From positions 1 to 23,734 of the forward strand of contig JAISGE010000144.1 of assembly GCA_031263265.1 (NCBI GenBank): DNA of 23,734 nt. The letters are read 5' to 3'. Numbering within the stretch: the first letter of the stretch is position 1; the number at the start of each line of letters is the position of its first letter. Position numbers and translations under genes: made by a program. Below, one piece after another: positions 1 through 7,766 of this stretch. Below the pieces are notes generated by a model, which saw only the letters and a list, made by a program, of their open reading frames with translations, searched no databases and was not told where the DNA came from. The DNA is from Treponema sp. (GTDB lineage: Bacteria; Spirochaetota; Spirochaetia; Treponematales; Breznakiellaceae).

Positions 1-1
1 G

Positions 2-596
2 GGACAGCTGGCGGTGGACGAGAAGAGCAATGAGATACGGGCGATACCGAAGTTGTTAGAACTGTTGGACATCAAAGGCGCGATGGTAACGATAGACGCG
101 ATGGGATGTCAAAAGGACAGAGCAGGGAAAATCAGGGAACAAGAAGCGGACTACCTACTGGCGGTTAAAGACAACCAACCAACGCTGCACCAGGATAGCA
201 AAGCGTATTTTGAAGCGCTTGAGAATGGAGAAATACGAGATCTTCCGGAAGATGTGTGAACACGAGAGGAAGAGGAGGGACATGGGCGGAAGGAGAAGCA
301 GGAAGTGAGGACGATGATGGACATTGACTGGATGGCGGGGAAGGAAGCGTGGGAAGCCTTGAATACTATCATCCGGTATCGGTGCTGGCGAACCGTAAAG
401 GGGGAACAGACGGTGAGTGACTGGTACTATATCAGTAATACGAATAGGGATGCCCAAGAGTATTATCGATATTTGAGAGGCCACTGATAGAGAACCAACT
501 CCATTGGCGTCTTGACGTGATATTCCGGGAGGATGCGTCTCGGGTAACCAAAGGCCATGCGCCTGAGAATCTCAATATCTTGCGGAAGATGGCCCT
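2..596 (+). pseudogene. ISAs1-family transposase, C-terminal remnant, decayed
   Basis: This is the C-terminal part of a DDE transposase of the ISAs1 type, running in from beyond the left edge. Visible landmarks are EKSNEI near base 20, the catalytic-region motif VTIDAMGCQ near 86-112, GHGR near 281-292, and the closing block IENQLHWRLDV..RED near 490-530 that normally carries the last acidic residue. The frame holds an in-frame TGA at 257-259. A small deletion near 482-490 then shifts the reading frame: where family members read about GHWPIEN, two frames must be joined. The protein breaks off at the sequence KMAL, where the G run begins, about 30 residues before a normal ISAs1 end. It is therefore non-functional. 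No terminal inverted repeat is visible because neither IS end is intact here. Confidence 0.88.
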
Positions 597-616
597 GGGG
601 GGGGGGGGGGGGGGGG
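597..616. repeat. Poly-G tract of 20 bases
   Basis: An uninterrupted run of 20 G residues marks the broken end of the transposase remnant. It ends two bases before a good -35 hexamer of the next gene. Homopolymer G runs of this length slip easily during replication. In Treponema pallidum, poly-G tracts near tpr promoters are known to change promoter strength with length. The run could also be a sequencing or assembly artefact at a junction, so its true length is uncertain. Confidence 0.8.
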
Positions 617-618
617 AC

Positions 619-647
619 TTGGCACGACTTAAAAAAAATGGGATACT
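619..647 (+). promoter_or_regulatory. Sigma-70-type promoter for the alarmone synthetase gene
   Basis: TTGGCA at 619-624 and GATACT at 642-647 are separated by exactly 17 bases. The expected start site, about seven bases after the -10, falls on or next to the A of the ATG at 654. No Shine-Dalgarno sequence precedes that ATG, so the mRNA may be leaderless. The G run ends at 616, immediately upstream of the -35. Confidence 0.5.
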
Positions 648-653
648 TTTATT

Positions 654-1337
654 ATGGATTTTTCACCGGATTTTCTCAAGAAAAATCTTCAAAAATTGGA
701 AGACCGTCTTCTCGGAAAGATCCACAAAAGAATTGAGCCCATCCAGAAGCTGATGTCCTATTACCGCTGCGCCCTTATGGGAGTTGAAACAAAATTTAAG
801 GTTCTTAATGAAGAGTTTTCATTCCTGCATGAACGAAACCCAATTGAAAGTATAAAAACGAGAATCAAGGACTTTGAAAGTATAAGAAAGAAATTACGCC
901 AAAGACGGCTTCCCATTACCATTGATTCTATTGAAAAAAATATTCACGATGTTGCCGGTATTCGTGTTATATGCCCGTTTATTGACGACATATATATGTT
1001 GGCCGATTGTCTTCTCTGCCAAGATGACATTACCCTTTTGGAAAGGAAAGACTATATTGCTCAACCAAAAGAAAGCGGATACCGAAGCCTTCACTTGATA
1101 ATAGAAATTCCCATATTTTTACATGATAAAAAACGATATATGAAAGTAGAAATCCAATTAAGAACTATCGCTATGGATTTTTGGGCAAACCTGGAACACA
1201 GGCTTCGTTATAAAAAGGATATAGATAAAGAACTGGTAAAAAAAATATCGGCTGAACTCATTGAGTGCGCGGAAACAAGCGCGTCGCTTGATTTAAGAAT
1301 GAAAAATATACGGGACGACATCGAAAACAAGAGGTAA
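654..1337 (+). CDS. Small alarmone synthetase, RelQ/YjbM-like (p)ppGpp synthetase
   Basis: This is a single-domain GTP pyrophosphokinase that transfers pyrophosphate from ATP to GDP or GTP to make the stress alarmones (p)ppGpp in the cytoplasm. The 227 residues match the family length, and there is no HD hydrolase, TGS or ACT domain. Visible synthetase motifs are IHDVAGIR at 97-104, KDYI..PKESGYRSLH at 132-147 (nucleotide and pyrophosphate site) and EIQLRT.AMDFWANLEH.LRYK at 166-187, which carries the conserved glutamate and the tyrosine-containing tail. The start at 654 is the first ATG that keeps the whole domain. It has no ribosome binding site and sits at the predicted transcription start. 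The gene is followed after five bases by a membrane-protein gene and probably shares its transcript. The poly-G tract upstream may tune expression. Confidence 0.92.
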   Translation: MDFSPDFLKKNLQKLEDRLLGKIHKRIEPIQKLMSYYRCALMGVETKFKVLNEEFSFLHERNPIESIKTRIKDFESIRKKLRQRRLPITIDSIEKNIHDVAGIRVICPFIDDIYMLADCLLCQDDITLLERKDYIAQPKESGYRSLHLIIEIPIFLHDKKRYMKVEIQLRTIAMDFWANLEHRLRYKKDIDKELVKKISAELIECAETSASLDLRMKNIRDDIENKR

Positions 1338-1342
1338 GGACA

Positions 1343-2038
1343 GTGGTGTTTAAAAAGAAAAAGCGAAATATTGCCGTGTTAATAAGTCGTTTTGTGCTTG
1401 TTTCACTCATTGCGTCATTCATCTACTCGCTAATAGGTTTGCTATTTACAGCCCTTGATATAAGCATTTGGGCATCGCGGCACGTAAAAGAGGATTTCAT
1501 TAAAATTGCTTTGCAGTGCCTTCTGGGGATTAGTCTTATATATTTGCCGGGGCTCTTAAAGAAGCATTTAAAGATTGCTATTGCCGATGGGAGCCGTCTT
1601 CTGTATGTGCTGTTTTTGTATGCCGCAATCATCCTTGGCGAGGTACAAAATTTTTACCGGGATTTTCCGCACTGGGATACTTTGCTGCATACGTGCAGCG
1701 GCATTATGCTCGGTTCTTTTGGTTTTGCGTTGATAGACATTCTCAATGAAAATAAAACCATACCCATTAAATTGAACAAATGGTTTGTTGCTCTGTTTGC
1801 ATTTTGTTTTGCGATAACCCTTGATACTTTTTGGGAAGTAATTGAATTTGTTATGGATTTGCTACTGGACTTAAATATGCAGCAATATATTACCTATAGC
1901 GGTACGGTTCTTATTGGGAAGGCCGCTCTTTTTGATACGATGAAAGATTTGGTTGTTGATATTCTTGGCGCGTTGTTCAGTTGTACGATTGGTTTTCTGA
2001 CTCTAAAAAAAAGAGAAGAAGAGAAAATAGAGCAATAA
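1343..2038 (+). CDS. YjdF/DUF2238-like integral membrane protein
   Basis: This 231-residue protein has about six hydrophobic segments (roughly 10-37, 53-72, 86-102, 112-134, 146-163 and 200-220) and a lysine-rich N-terminus. Conserved polar motifs inside the membrane region resemble YjdF/DUF2238 proteins: HWDTLLH at 110-116, DTFWEVIEFVMD at 161-172, and DTMKDLVVDILGA at 198-210. The family has no established function. The start is GTG, either at 1343 or, with better spacing to AAGGA at 1336-1340, the next GTG at 1346. The gene lies five bases behind the alarmone synthetase, so the two are probably co-transcribed, and a membrane-stress link is possible but unproven. It ends 48 bases from the convergent GntR gene. 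Confidence 0.7.
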   Translation: MVFKKKKRNIAVLISRFVLVSLIASFIYSLIGLLFTALDISIWASRHVKEDFIKIALQCLLGISLIYLPGLLKKHLKIAIADGSRLLYVLFLYAAIILGEVQNFYRDFPHWDTLLHTCSGIMLGSFGFALIDILNENKTIPIKLNKWFVALFAFCFAITLDTFWEVIEFVMDLLLDLNMQQYITYSGTVLIGKAALFDTMKDLVVDILGALFSCTIGFLTLKKREEEKIEQ

Positions 2039-2086
2039 ATTAAATGTTAAACCGACAGCAGTGCTACCCATACATAACGATAAGCC

Positions 2087-3061
2087 TTAGTTGGTCTTGT
2101 AAATCCGCTCGATCTGCTCTTCCAGGTAGAGGAGAGAACCTCGCTCCACTTCATACCGGTATCTGATGGGGCAGAGACGTTCCTCACAGGATTTTAGCAG
2201 CAGGCTCTCCTCCATAGTGGCGAAGAGAGCATAGTTCGGGGGTAGGAGAAGCTGGTCACATTCCCGAATGAGCCGGGAGAGACTATCTCCGTCGCCGAAG
2301 TAGACCACGGTAGCAGGGCGAAGGAGCTTGCCGTATTCTTCACATGCCCGGAGCATCACCTGGGCAAAACGACGGCTGACGCACACGATACCCAGCCTGG
2401 TTTCAGGAGGGATGGCCGCGAGTTCCAATGCGGTACCGGTGGCGATTGCCATTACCAGCCGGATCGGTAGACAGCCTGGGGGCATCTTCTGGGTCAGTTC
2501 CTCGAAGTGGGTAGGGGTGGTAACCACCAGATCCGCGGCAGGGTCAAAGCGTTTTGGCATCGCAAGCACATCTTCCAGTAAAAACTGGTAAACCTCGGTG
2601 TGGGACAGGGTCAAAACCTGGCGGTACATCACCGAAAGGGCCTCTGGGGAACAATCCACCGCTGCCACGCTTACGTACCGGCTGCTTTCCTCTCGTTCTC
2701 GGAGCTTCAAATCAAGGAATATCCTCGTATCCCTGGGGGAAAAGGATAGGTCCTCCATCCGGTCAAGCAGGAGGTCGATGGCTTGCAGCGCCTGAGCCTT
2801 GGCCCCCGCGATTTCGTCTTCCCGGGAAGCGCAGACAAACGTACCGCTCCCCTGGATTTTCTTAACCAGCCCTTCTTGTTCCAGCATATCATAACCATGT
2901 TTGATAGTACCGTGGGATATGCTGTTCTCACCAGCGAGTGCCCGTACCGTAGGCAACCGGTATCCTGGAGGCAGAACCCCCAGGGCAATATCGTTGGCGA
3001 TTTTGTTCATAATTTGTCGGTAAATAGGAAGCTTACTTGCGGTATCTATCGGTATATGCAT
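2087..3061 (-). CDS. GntR-family transcriptional regulator
   Basis: This is a DNA-binding regulator and probably the last gene of the glutamate operon. Counted from the ATG at 3061, residues about 8-77 form a GntR winged helix-turn-helix: LPIYRQI, DIALG.LPPG.RLPTVRALA, and the recognition helix HGTIKHGYDMLEQEGLV followed by the wing GSGTFV. The C-terminal 230 residues are not UTRA, FCD or aminotransferase-like as far as I can see. They resemble a ligand-sensing alpha/beta domain of unknown ligand. An in-frame TTG at 3082 would add seven residues. ATG is preferred, but neither start has a clear ribosome binding site. TTGACA lies upstream at 3091-3096 on this strand, with no convincing -10. It may control the divergent region at 13750-14222, with glutamate, methylaspartate or mesaconate as possible effectors (inference). 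Confidence 0.85.
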   Translation of the reverse strand: MHIPIDTASKLPIYRQIMNKIANDIALGVLPPGYRLPTVRALAGENSISHGTIKHGYDMLEQEGLVKKIQGSGTFVCASREDEIAGAKAQALQAIDLLLDRMEDLSFSPRDTRIFLDLKLREREESSRYVSVAAVDCSPEALSVMYRQVLTLSHTEVYQFLLEDVLAMPKRFDPAADLVVTTPTHFEELTQKMPPGCLPIRLVMAIATGTALELAAIPPETRLGIVCVSRRFAQVMLRACEEYGKLLRPATVVYFGDGDSLSRLIRECDQLLLPPNYALFATMEESLLLKSCEERLCPIRYRYEVERGSLLYLEEQIERIYKTN

Positions 3062-3136
3062 AATAAATGATTCTGTATTCAAGCGGTAGGTGTCAAGAGC
3101 AGTGAAAAACCGATTATTGGCTTTGATTGCAGAAGG

Positions 3137-3183
3137 CGGGTTTCCAGAAATACCTAGCGTTCCCTAATCCCTGGAAAATCCCG
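3137..3183. other. Stem-loop in the nadE-gntR spacer
   Basis: CGGG plus TTTCCAG at 3137-3147 pairs with CTGGAAA at 3171-3177 and CCCG at 3180-3183, with a two-base bulge and a loop of about 23 bases. There is no U tract on either side, so it is not a typical intrinsic terminator. It lies in the 228-base spacer between the NAD+ synthetase and the regulator. Confidence 0.45.
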
Positions 3184-3198
3184 TTTTTCCCTTATTTA

Positions 3199-3264
3199 CC
3201 CTTGGGCAAAACACCTTATCCTCCTTATTTGTTATGCAAAGACGTGAGGGTTTTCTCCCAAGGG
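3199..3264. other. Second imperfect inverted repeat in the nadE-gntR spacer
   Basis: CCCTTGGG at 3199-3206 is matched by CCCAAGGG at 3257-3264. Pairing continues inward (CAAAAC against GTTTTCT) with a one-base bulge, and the loop is about 37 bases. It lacks a U tract. It could be a processing or attenuation element that sets gntR expression apart from the rest of the operon. Confidence 0.4.
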
Positions 3265-3289
3265 CTTTCTTCCTAGGTTTTTTAAAGTG

Positions 3290-5005
3290 TTATGCCTCGT
3301 ACACGTCCCGGGCAATGGGCAAACGACGTCCCATACCAAACGCACGAGGGGACACCTTCAAGACCGGCGGGGCCTGTCTCCGTTTGAACTCGGCACGGGC
3401 ACAGGTCTTGATAATCCATGAGGCAAGGTTTCGTTCATAACCCTGCGCGGCGATTTCATCTGCCGAGCGATTCTCAAACAGATACAGCTTTAAGATGGCA
3501 TCCAGGATATCGTAAGGTGGAAGTGAATCCTGATCTTGCTGGTCGTGATGAAACTGCGCGGAAGGATCGTGGGTCAAAATCGCCTCGGGAATGAGGGCGC
3601 TCCCTGTTTTTTCGTTGATACGGCGGCACAATGCGAAGACTTCTGTCTTGAACAGGTCGCCAATCGGCGCTATGGCGCCGTTCATGTTCCCGTACAAGGT
3701 ATAGCACCCCATGGCCAGCTCGCTTTTATTGCCTGTATTCATCAACAACGAGTCGAATTTATTGGAAAAAGCCATCATCAGACAGCCGCATATCCGGGCT
3801 TGCAGGTTCTCCTCAGCTACATTGCAGGGTTTTCCTTCAAAGATTCGGTCGAGTTCAAGCATAAGTGCGCTATAGGCCCCCGCGATAGACAGTGTTTCAT
3901 AGCGACAGCCCAAATTTTCTGCCAAAACCGCAGCAGCATCCTTTGTATCGTGCGCATTAACCATGCTTGGCAGACTGAACGCGGTAACCTGCTCCTTTCC
4001 CACTGCTCGTACCGTTAGATACGTTACCAGGGCAGAGTCGATCCCGCCCGACAATTCGATGTGTGCACGCTTAAACCCACATTTGTGCATGTACTCGCGG
4101 ATACCCATGACCAGGGCATCTTCGATGGTATCAAGTTCGCTGACCGCAACGCCGCTTTGCGGGCTTGCTTCTTGCGGAGCATGTTGCTGGGAAAAGCCTT
4201 TCCCCTCCATAACGGTTCCGCTTTTCCAACTCCTTTTCCCGCTTAGTTCCCATACCACCAGGTCTTCCTTAAACGCCTGAGCCTGTACCACGGCTCCATG
4301 TTTTTCGGGAGTAAGGATAAAGCTACGGCCGTCAAAGATGATCGAGTCATTCGCACCGACCGCGTTAATATACACTAAGGGGACATCCCCTCGGCGGCTT
4401 ATGCGTTCAGCCAAGGCAAGGCGCTGGGCCATCTTGTTTGCATAGTAGGGAGAAGCGGATGGAACGGCAAGGATGTTGATACCACCGTCAAGGAGGCGGC
4501 CTACCGGATCTTCGAGGTACTTTGTTCCTGGAGTTTCGGTTTCGCGCCAGACATCTTCACAGATAGCAATGCCAATTTTTTCACCCATGAACGTAAAATG
4601 GGGCCATGCCTTGGCCGGTTCAAAGTTACGTGCCTCATCAAAGACGTCGTAAGTGGGAAGCAGGGTTTTGCTCTGCTCAAACAACAGCGCGCCGTCTTTT
4701 ATAATACCGTATACATTAATGAGGAACTTACCGGAATTTGAGCGGTTTCGGTTTACATAACCCAAACCCACGGCAATTCCCAGCGGCAATTCTCGCTGTA
4801 GGATCCGAAGGCTGCGGATGTTATGCTCGACAAAAGCATCTTGGTCGAGGAGATCCATCGGTGGATAACCGCACACCACAAGTTCAGGAAAAAAAACGAT
4901 GTCTACCTTTTCGCTGGCAGCTTTTGCCGCGAAATCGATGATCTTTCTGGTGTTATCTTCAAAGCCACCAACTCTTGAGTTAATCTGTGCTATGGCTATA
5001 CGCAT
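3290..5005 (-). CDS. nadE: Glutamine-dependent NAD+ synthetase (copy 1)
   Basis: The enzyme makes NAD+ from nicotinate adenine dinucleotide and ATP, using ammonia released from glutamine, and so also yields glutamate. The 571 residues have the normal two-domain layout. The N-terminal nitrilase-like glutaminase domain shows a Glu-Lys-Cys triad at E41 (FFPEL), K113 (KTLLPTYD) and C149 (AICEDVW). The C-terminal synthetase domain has the ATP-binding loop SGGIDSA at 319-325 and the later NTGNKSELAMGCYTLYG and APIGDLFKTEVF motifs. All key residues are intact. The start is ATG at 5005, with only a weak GAGAG upstream. It lies 51 bases after the hydratase beta subunit on the same strand, so it probably belongs to the operon. 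A full paralogue lies in inverted orientation at 17371-19095. Confidence 0.95.
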   Translation of the reverse strand: MRIAIAQINSRVGGFEDNTRKIIDFAAKAASEKVDIVFFPELVVCGYPPMDLLDQDAFVEHNIRSLRILQRELPLGIAVGLGYVNRNRSNSGKFLINVYGIIKDGALLFEQSKTLLPTYDVFDEARNFEPAKAWPHFTFMGEKIGIAICEDVWRETETPGTKYLEDPVGRLLDGGINILAVPSASPYYANKMAQRLALAERISRRGDVPLVYINAVGANDSIIFDGRSFILTPEKHGAVVQAQAFKEDLVVWELSGKRSWKSGTVMEGKGFSQQHAPQEASPQSGVAVSELDTIEDALVMGIREYMHKCGFKRAHIELSGGIDSALVTYLTVRAVGKEQVTAFSLPSMVNAHDTKDAAAVLAENLGCRYETLSIAGAYSALMLELDRIFEGKPCNVAEENLQARICGCLMMAFSNKFDSLLMNTGNKSELAMGCYTLYGNMNGAIAPIGDLFKTEVFALCRRINEKTGSALIPEAILTHDPSAQFHHDQQDQDSLPPYDILDAILKLYLFENRSADEIAAQGYERNLASWIIKTCARAEFKRRQAPPVLKVSPRAFGMGRRLPIARDVYEA

Positions 5006-5056
5006 ACTTGTAATACTCTCACATGAAAATGGGCAAGTTAATAGTTAAGACGGTTC

Positions 5057-5614
5057 CTATTTATGCTGCGATAAATAGGCCGTTCTTCCCAACTGGTATA
5101 GGTTATTCCCTCGGCTGTCAATCACTACGGTTACGGGAAAGTCCTCCACCGTAAGACGACGGACCGCCTCAGGACCGAGATCAGGAAAGGCAATCAGTTC
5201 CGCGGCCTTGATACAGTCCGCGATGAGCGCTCCGGCTCCGCCAATGGCCCCGAAATAGACCGCCCCGGCCTGCTTCATGGCTTCTACCACCTCTGCTGAA
5301 CGTTTTCCTTTGCCTATCATCCCGCGCAATCCTAAGGCGAGAAGCCGGGGAGCATAGGCATCCATACGATAGCTGGTGGTAGGTCCCGCAGACCCGATAA
5401 CCTGACCAGGTCGGGCCGGGGTTGGTCCCACATAGTAGATCACCCCATCTTCCACGGGAAAAGGGAGGGCTTCACCTGCATCCAGCAAGGCGATGAGCCG
5501 CTTGTGCGCTGCATCCCGGGCAGTGTACAAAAGCCCCGAAAAATAGACCTGGTCTCCGGCCGTAATAGCCGCAGCCTTTTCCCGGGTCAAGGGTAGATGT
5601 ATCTGGTGTTTCAT
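5057..5614 (-). CDS. Class I fumarase-type hydratase, beta subunit (probable mesaconase beta)
   Basis: This is the small subunit of a two-subunit iron-sulfur hydro-lyase of the fumarase/tartrate dehydratase/mesaconase group. The 185-residue length is typical of separate beta subunits. Visible family motifs are YFSGLLYTARDAAH, VGPTPA.PG, the substrate-site block GPTTSYRMD, MIGKGKR and GAIGGAGAL. The start codon overlaps the stop of the alpha gene by one base (TGATG), which implies coupled translation and a fixed subunit ratio. Sequence alone cannot separate fumarate, tartrate and mesaconate specificity. The position behind glmSLE and mal makes hydration of mesaconate to citramalate the best guess. 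Confidence 0.85.
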   Translation of the reverse strand: MKHQIHLPLTREKAAAITAGDQVYFSGLLYTARDAAHKRLIALLDAGEALPFPVEDGVIYYVGPTPARPGQVIGSAGPTTSYRMDAYAPRLLALGLRGMIGKGKRSAEVVEAMKQAGAVYFGAIGGAGALIADCIKAAELIAFPDLGPEAVRRLTVEDFPVTVVIDSRGNNLYQLGRTAYLSQHK

Positions 5615-6453
5615 CAGAGTATCTCCTGAGCATGACGGGCCACATGGCAGTTGAGGTTCACTGCACAGGGAAGGCCCGCGATATGGGTAGGCATGGTTTC
5701 AATGGCAACTCCGAGCGCGGTGATCGCGCCTCCGAAACCTTGGGGACCGATTCCCAGGGCATTGATCCGTTCTAGCAGGTTCTTTTCGAGTTCCGCATAA
5801 AAAGGATCGGGGTTGGGCTGTCCCAGAGGACGGAGCAGGGCCTTTTTCGCCAAAAGCGCAGCCTTGTCAAAGGTACCGCCGATACCGATCCCCGCGATAA
5901 TGGGCGGACAGGGGTTAGGCCCCGCCTCTTCCACGGTCTCGGTTACCAGATCAATAACTCCCTGCACCCCATCCGAAGGACGGAGCATCCGGATCCGGCT
6001 CATGTTTTCACTGCCGAAACCCTTGGGGGCTACGGTAACGATAAGCTTGTCCCCCGGGATAAAGTCGAAGTACACCATAGCAGGGGTATTATCTCCGGTA
6101 TTCACCCGCTTAAGGGGGTCGCTAACAACCGAAGTACGGAGAAAACCTTCCCGGTATCCCTGCCGAACCCCTTCATCCACCGCCTCCCGGAGATCTCCCT
6201 CAACATGAACCTCTCCGCCTATTTCCAGGAACACGCAGGCCATCCCCGTGTCCTGGCAGATGGGCACCCTCCGGCTTTCGGCAAGCTCAAAGTTGGCGAT
6301 GATTTTGTCTAACGTGTCCTGTGCGCCAGGCCAGGTCTCCCCCAGCCGGGCCTCCCTGATACGGCGTCGCACATCCTCAGGCAACTTTTGATTTGCTTCG
6401 ACACAGAGCCGCTTTACCGTTTCGGTAATGGTCTTTGCATCTATGATCCTCAT
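5614..6453 (-). CDS. Class I fumarase-type hydratase, alpha subunit (probable mesaconase alpha)
   Basis: This is the large, [4Fe-4S]-carrying subunit that forms the hydratase with the next gene. The 279 residues match separate alpha subunits such as TtdA. Three cysteines fit the cluster ligands: C66 (PICQDTGMACVF), C182 (GPNPCPP) and C269 (LNCHVARHA). The GIGIGGTFDKAALLAKKALLR motif region at 188-208 is also conserved. The reading frame extends upstream to 6648, but that part overlaps the preceding ATPase gene. GGAGGAG lies seven bases before the ATG at 6453, which decides the start. The gene comes 26 bases after the ATPase gene. Context supports mesaconase (mesaconate to citramalate), the third step of the methylaspartate route. 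Fumarase or tartrate dehydratase remain possible. Confidence 0.88.
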   Translation of the reverse strand: MRIIDAKTITETVKRLCVEANQKLPEDVRRRIREARLGETWPGAQDTLDKIIANFELAESRRVPICQDTGMACVFLEIGGEVHVEGDLREAVDEGVRQGYREGFLRTSVVSDPLKRVNTGDNTPAMVYFDFIPGDKLIVTVAPKGFGSENMSRIRMLRPSDGVQGVIDLVTETVEEAGPNPCPPIIAGIGIGGTFDKAALLAKKALLRPLGQPNPDPFYAELEKNLLERINALGIGPQGFGGAITALGVAIETMPTHIAGLPCAVNLNCHVARHAQEIL

Positions 6454-6479
6454 AACCATACTCCTCCCGTAGGATAGGG

Positions 6480-7415
6480 TTATCCAATTTTGTTGAGATC
6501 GCTCAGGCGCTGCTGCCCCTGATCCCCTACCACCCCTACAAGGAGGAACCGGCCCGTGATAGGTTCGGTGAGATATTCCTTGTTTAGGGTGAACTTTTTG
6601 ATTTCCCCAGTACTGCGGACATGCATCCGGGGGCCATGGCAAAGCCACAACTCCTCCCCAATGCAGATATGCGTATCATCTTTGAAAGAAATGGGGATGT
6701 CCTGGGCTATCATGTTGTTGACCTCCTGTTCTAATTCGTCCAGGCTCACGGACAGTTCCGGTTTATTCTGGAAGCTGAAGACGAAGCCACGGCGCACATC
6801 GGAATGAAGGAAAGGTTCGGTCAAACCGTGTTTTTGCATCACATACTCACAGAGGTCCTCAGCACTATGGATCATCCGGCGGAAGGGGAGGGACTTAAAG
6901 ACAATGTCCGCAATATCCTGGGGTTCAGGCCCGAACAGGGTTGGGCGGGTGATGATCACCTCCTCGCCAACGCCGATGAGCAGCTGGGCGTTTCTACCCA
7001 GGATAGGATAGATGAGGTCGAAATGTTCCACCACGACCCGTTTTCCCAGGTTAACCGCCTCCAAGATAGCCTCGGCCAAGGTATGCATCTGGGTAAAGGC
7101 TGCCTCGAACTTGATGTCCAAATGGTAGGTGTGGGCGCTGTAAAACCCTGTTACATGCTCTCCCACATCCAGAAGGGGCAGAGGCCGCACGTTCACCCCA
7201 TTGTCATCGTTCGTCAACTCAAGCCCCGGGAACATTCCCTTGAGCAATATGCTTTTCCCTGAACCCGCCATGCCCACCAGACCTATGAGATTGTCAAAGG
7301 GGCTCAAATACTGCTGGGCGATCTGCATTCCTAAATTCGCTATGCGTTCAAAACCCCGAGGCGCAAAAAACACCGAGTAAAGATGGCTCTTTTGCGCCAA
7401 GTCTGCATAAGGCAT
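6480..7415 (-). CDS. P-loop ATPase with alanyl-tRNA-synthetase second-additional-domain motif
   Basis: This is a 311-residue protein of unknown role. Residues 43-60 form a Walker A loop (GMAGSGKS at 48-55) after a hydrophobic strand, so it probably binds ATP or GTP. A histidine-rich middle follows (H87, H95, H98, H111, H131). Near the C-terminus, C259 and H265 precede VRSTGEIKKF (266-275). This resembles the zinc-binding CGGTH..NTGEI block of the second additional domain of alanyl-tRNA synthetase, but no synthetase core is present. Similar stand-alone proteins are, from memory, often annotated by that domain name. AGGAGG lies five bases before the ATG. It sits nine bases after DUF4387 and directly before the hydratase, so it is likely an accessory or maturation factor, or a regulator of the pathway. 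The function is inferred only. Confidence 0.72.
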   Translation of the reverse strand: MPYADLAQKSHLYSVFFAPRGFERIANLGMQIAQQYLSPFDNLIGLVGMAGSGKSILLKGMFPGLELTNDDNGVNVRPLPLLDVGEHVTGFYSAHTYHLDIKFEAAFTQMHTLAEAILEAVNLGKRVVVEHFDLIYPILGRNAQLLIGVGEEVIITRPTLFGPEPQDIADIVFKSLPFRRMIHSAEDLCEYVMQKHGLTEPFLHSDVRRGFVFSFQNKPELSVSLDELEQEVNNMIAQDIPISFKDDTHICIGEELWLCHGPRMHVRSTGEIKKFTLNKEYLTEPITGRFLLVGVVGDQGQQRLSDLNKIG

Positions 7416-7424
7416 GGCTTCCTC

Positions 7425-7742
7425 CTACAAGTCAAATTCCAGGTCCAGCAAGGGTGCATGCTGCTGGGCGCCGTATACGTCGGTCTCTCCGGGGTCTCCA
7501 GAACAAAGGGGCCGCTTAATGGTTATCTTGATGGCCTTGGCCGGATCAAATTCGATGATATTGACGATCTCCTCGCGCTTGATTTTATACAAGCTGCAGA
7601 CGAGTTTTTCATTTATCGCCTTAGCGGCGCAGACCTTCCGGTACCAATCAAAGTTGGAAAACATGATATCCATGGTCAACTCGTATGGACCGGAATTTTT
7701 ACTCCGAACAATATCGGTGATGGCGCTTAGTTTTGTTTTCAT
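7425..7742 (-). CDS. DUF4387 family protein
   Basis: This is a 105-residue protein of the DUF4387 family, whose function is not established. Visible conserved blocks are VRSKNSGPYELTMDI near the N-terminus, FDPAKAIKITIKRP in the middle and the closing DVYGAQQHAPLLDL. It has no membrane segment or signal peptide, so it is cytoplasmic. It follows the AtuA-like gene by 24 bases, has its own strong ribosome binding site (AGGAGG), and is followed nine bases later by the P-loop ATPase. DUF4387 and AtuA/DUF1446 genes are commonly neighbours, and in some proteins fused, which suggests that they form one complex. Here the pair is embedded in a methylaspartate-pathway operon. Confidence 0.88.
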   Translation of the reverse strand: MKTKLSAITDIVRSKNSGPYELTMDIMFSNFDWYRKVCAAKAINEKLVCSLYKIKREEIVNIIEFDPAKAIKITIKRPLCSGDPGETDVYGAQQHAPLLDLEFDL

Positions 7743-7766
7743 CAGTTCCTCCTTATATGAGAGCTA

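Noticed and set aside
517..753. Open frame across the poly-G tract into the alarmone synthetase region
   Set aside because: Its first part is the frameshifted transposase end and the rest is out of frame with the clear RelQ-like protein. The glycine run comes only from the G tract.
6454..6648. N-terminal extension of the hydratase alpha subunit
   Set aside because: It overlaps the P-loop ATPase gene, has no family similarity, and a GGAGGAG ribosome binding site points to the ATG at 6453.
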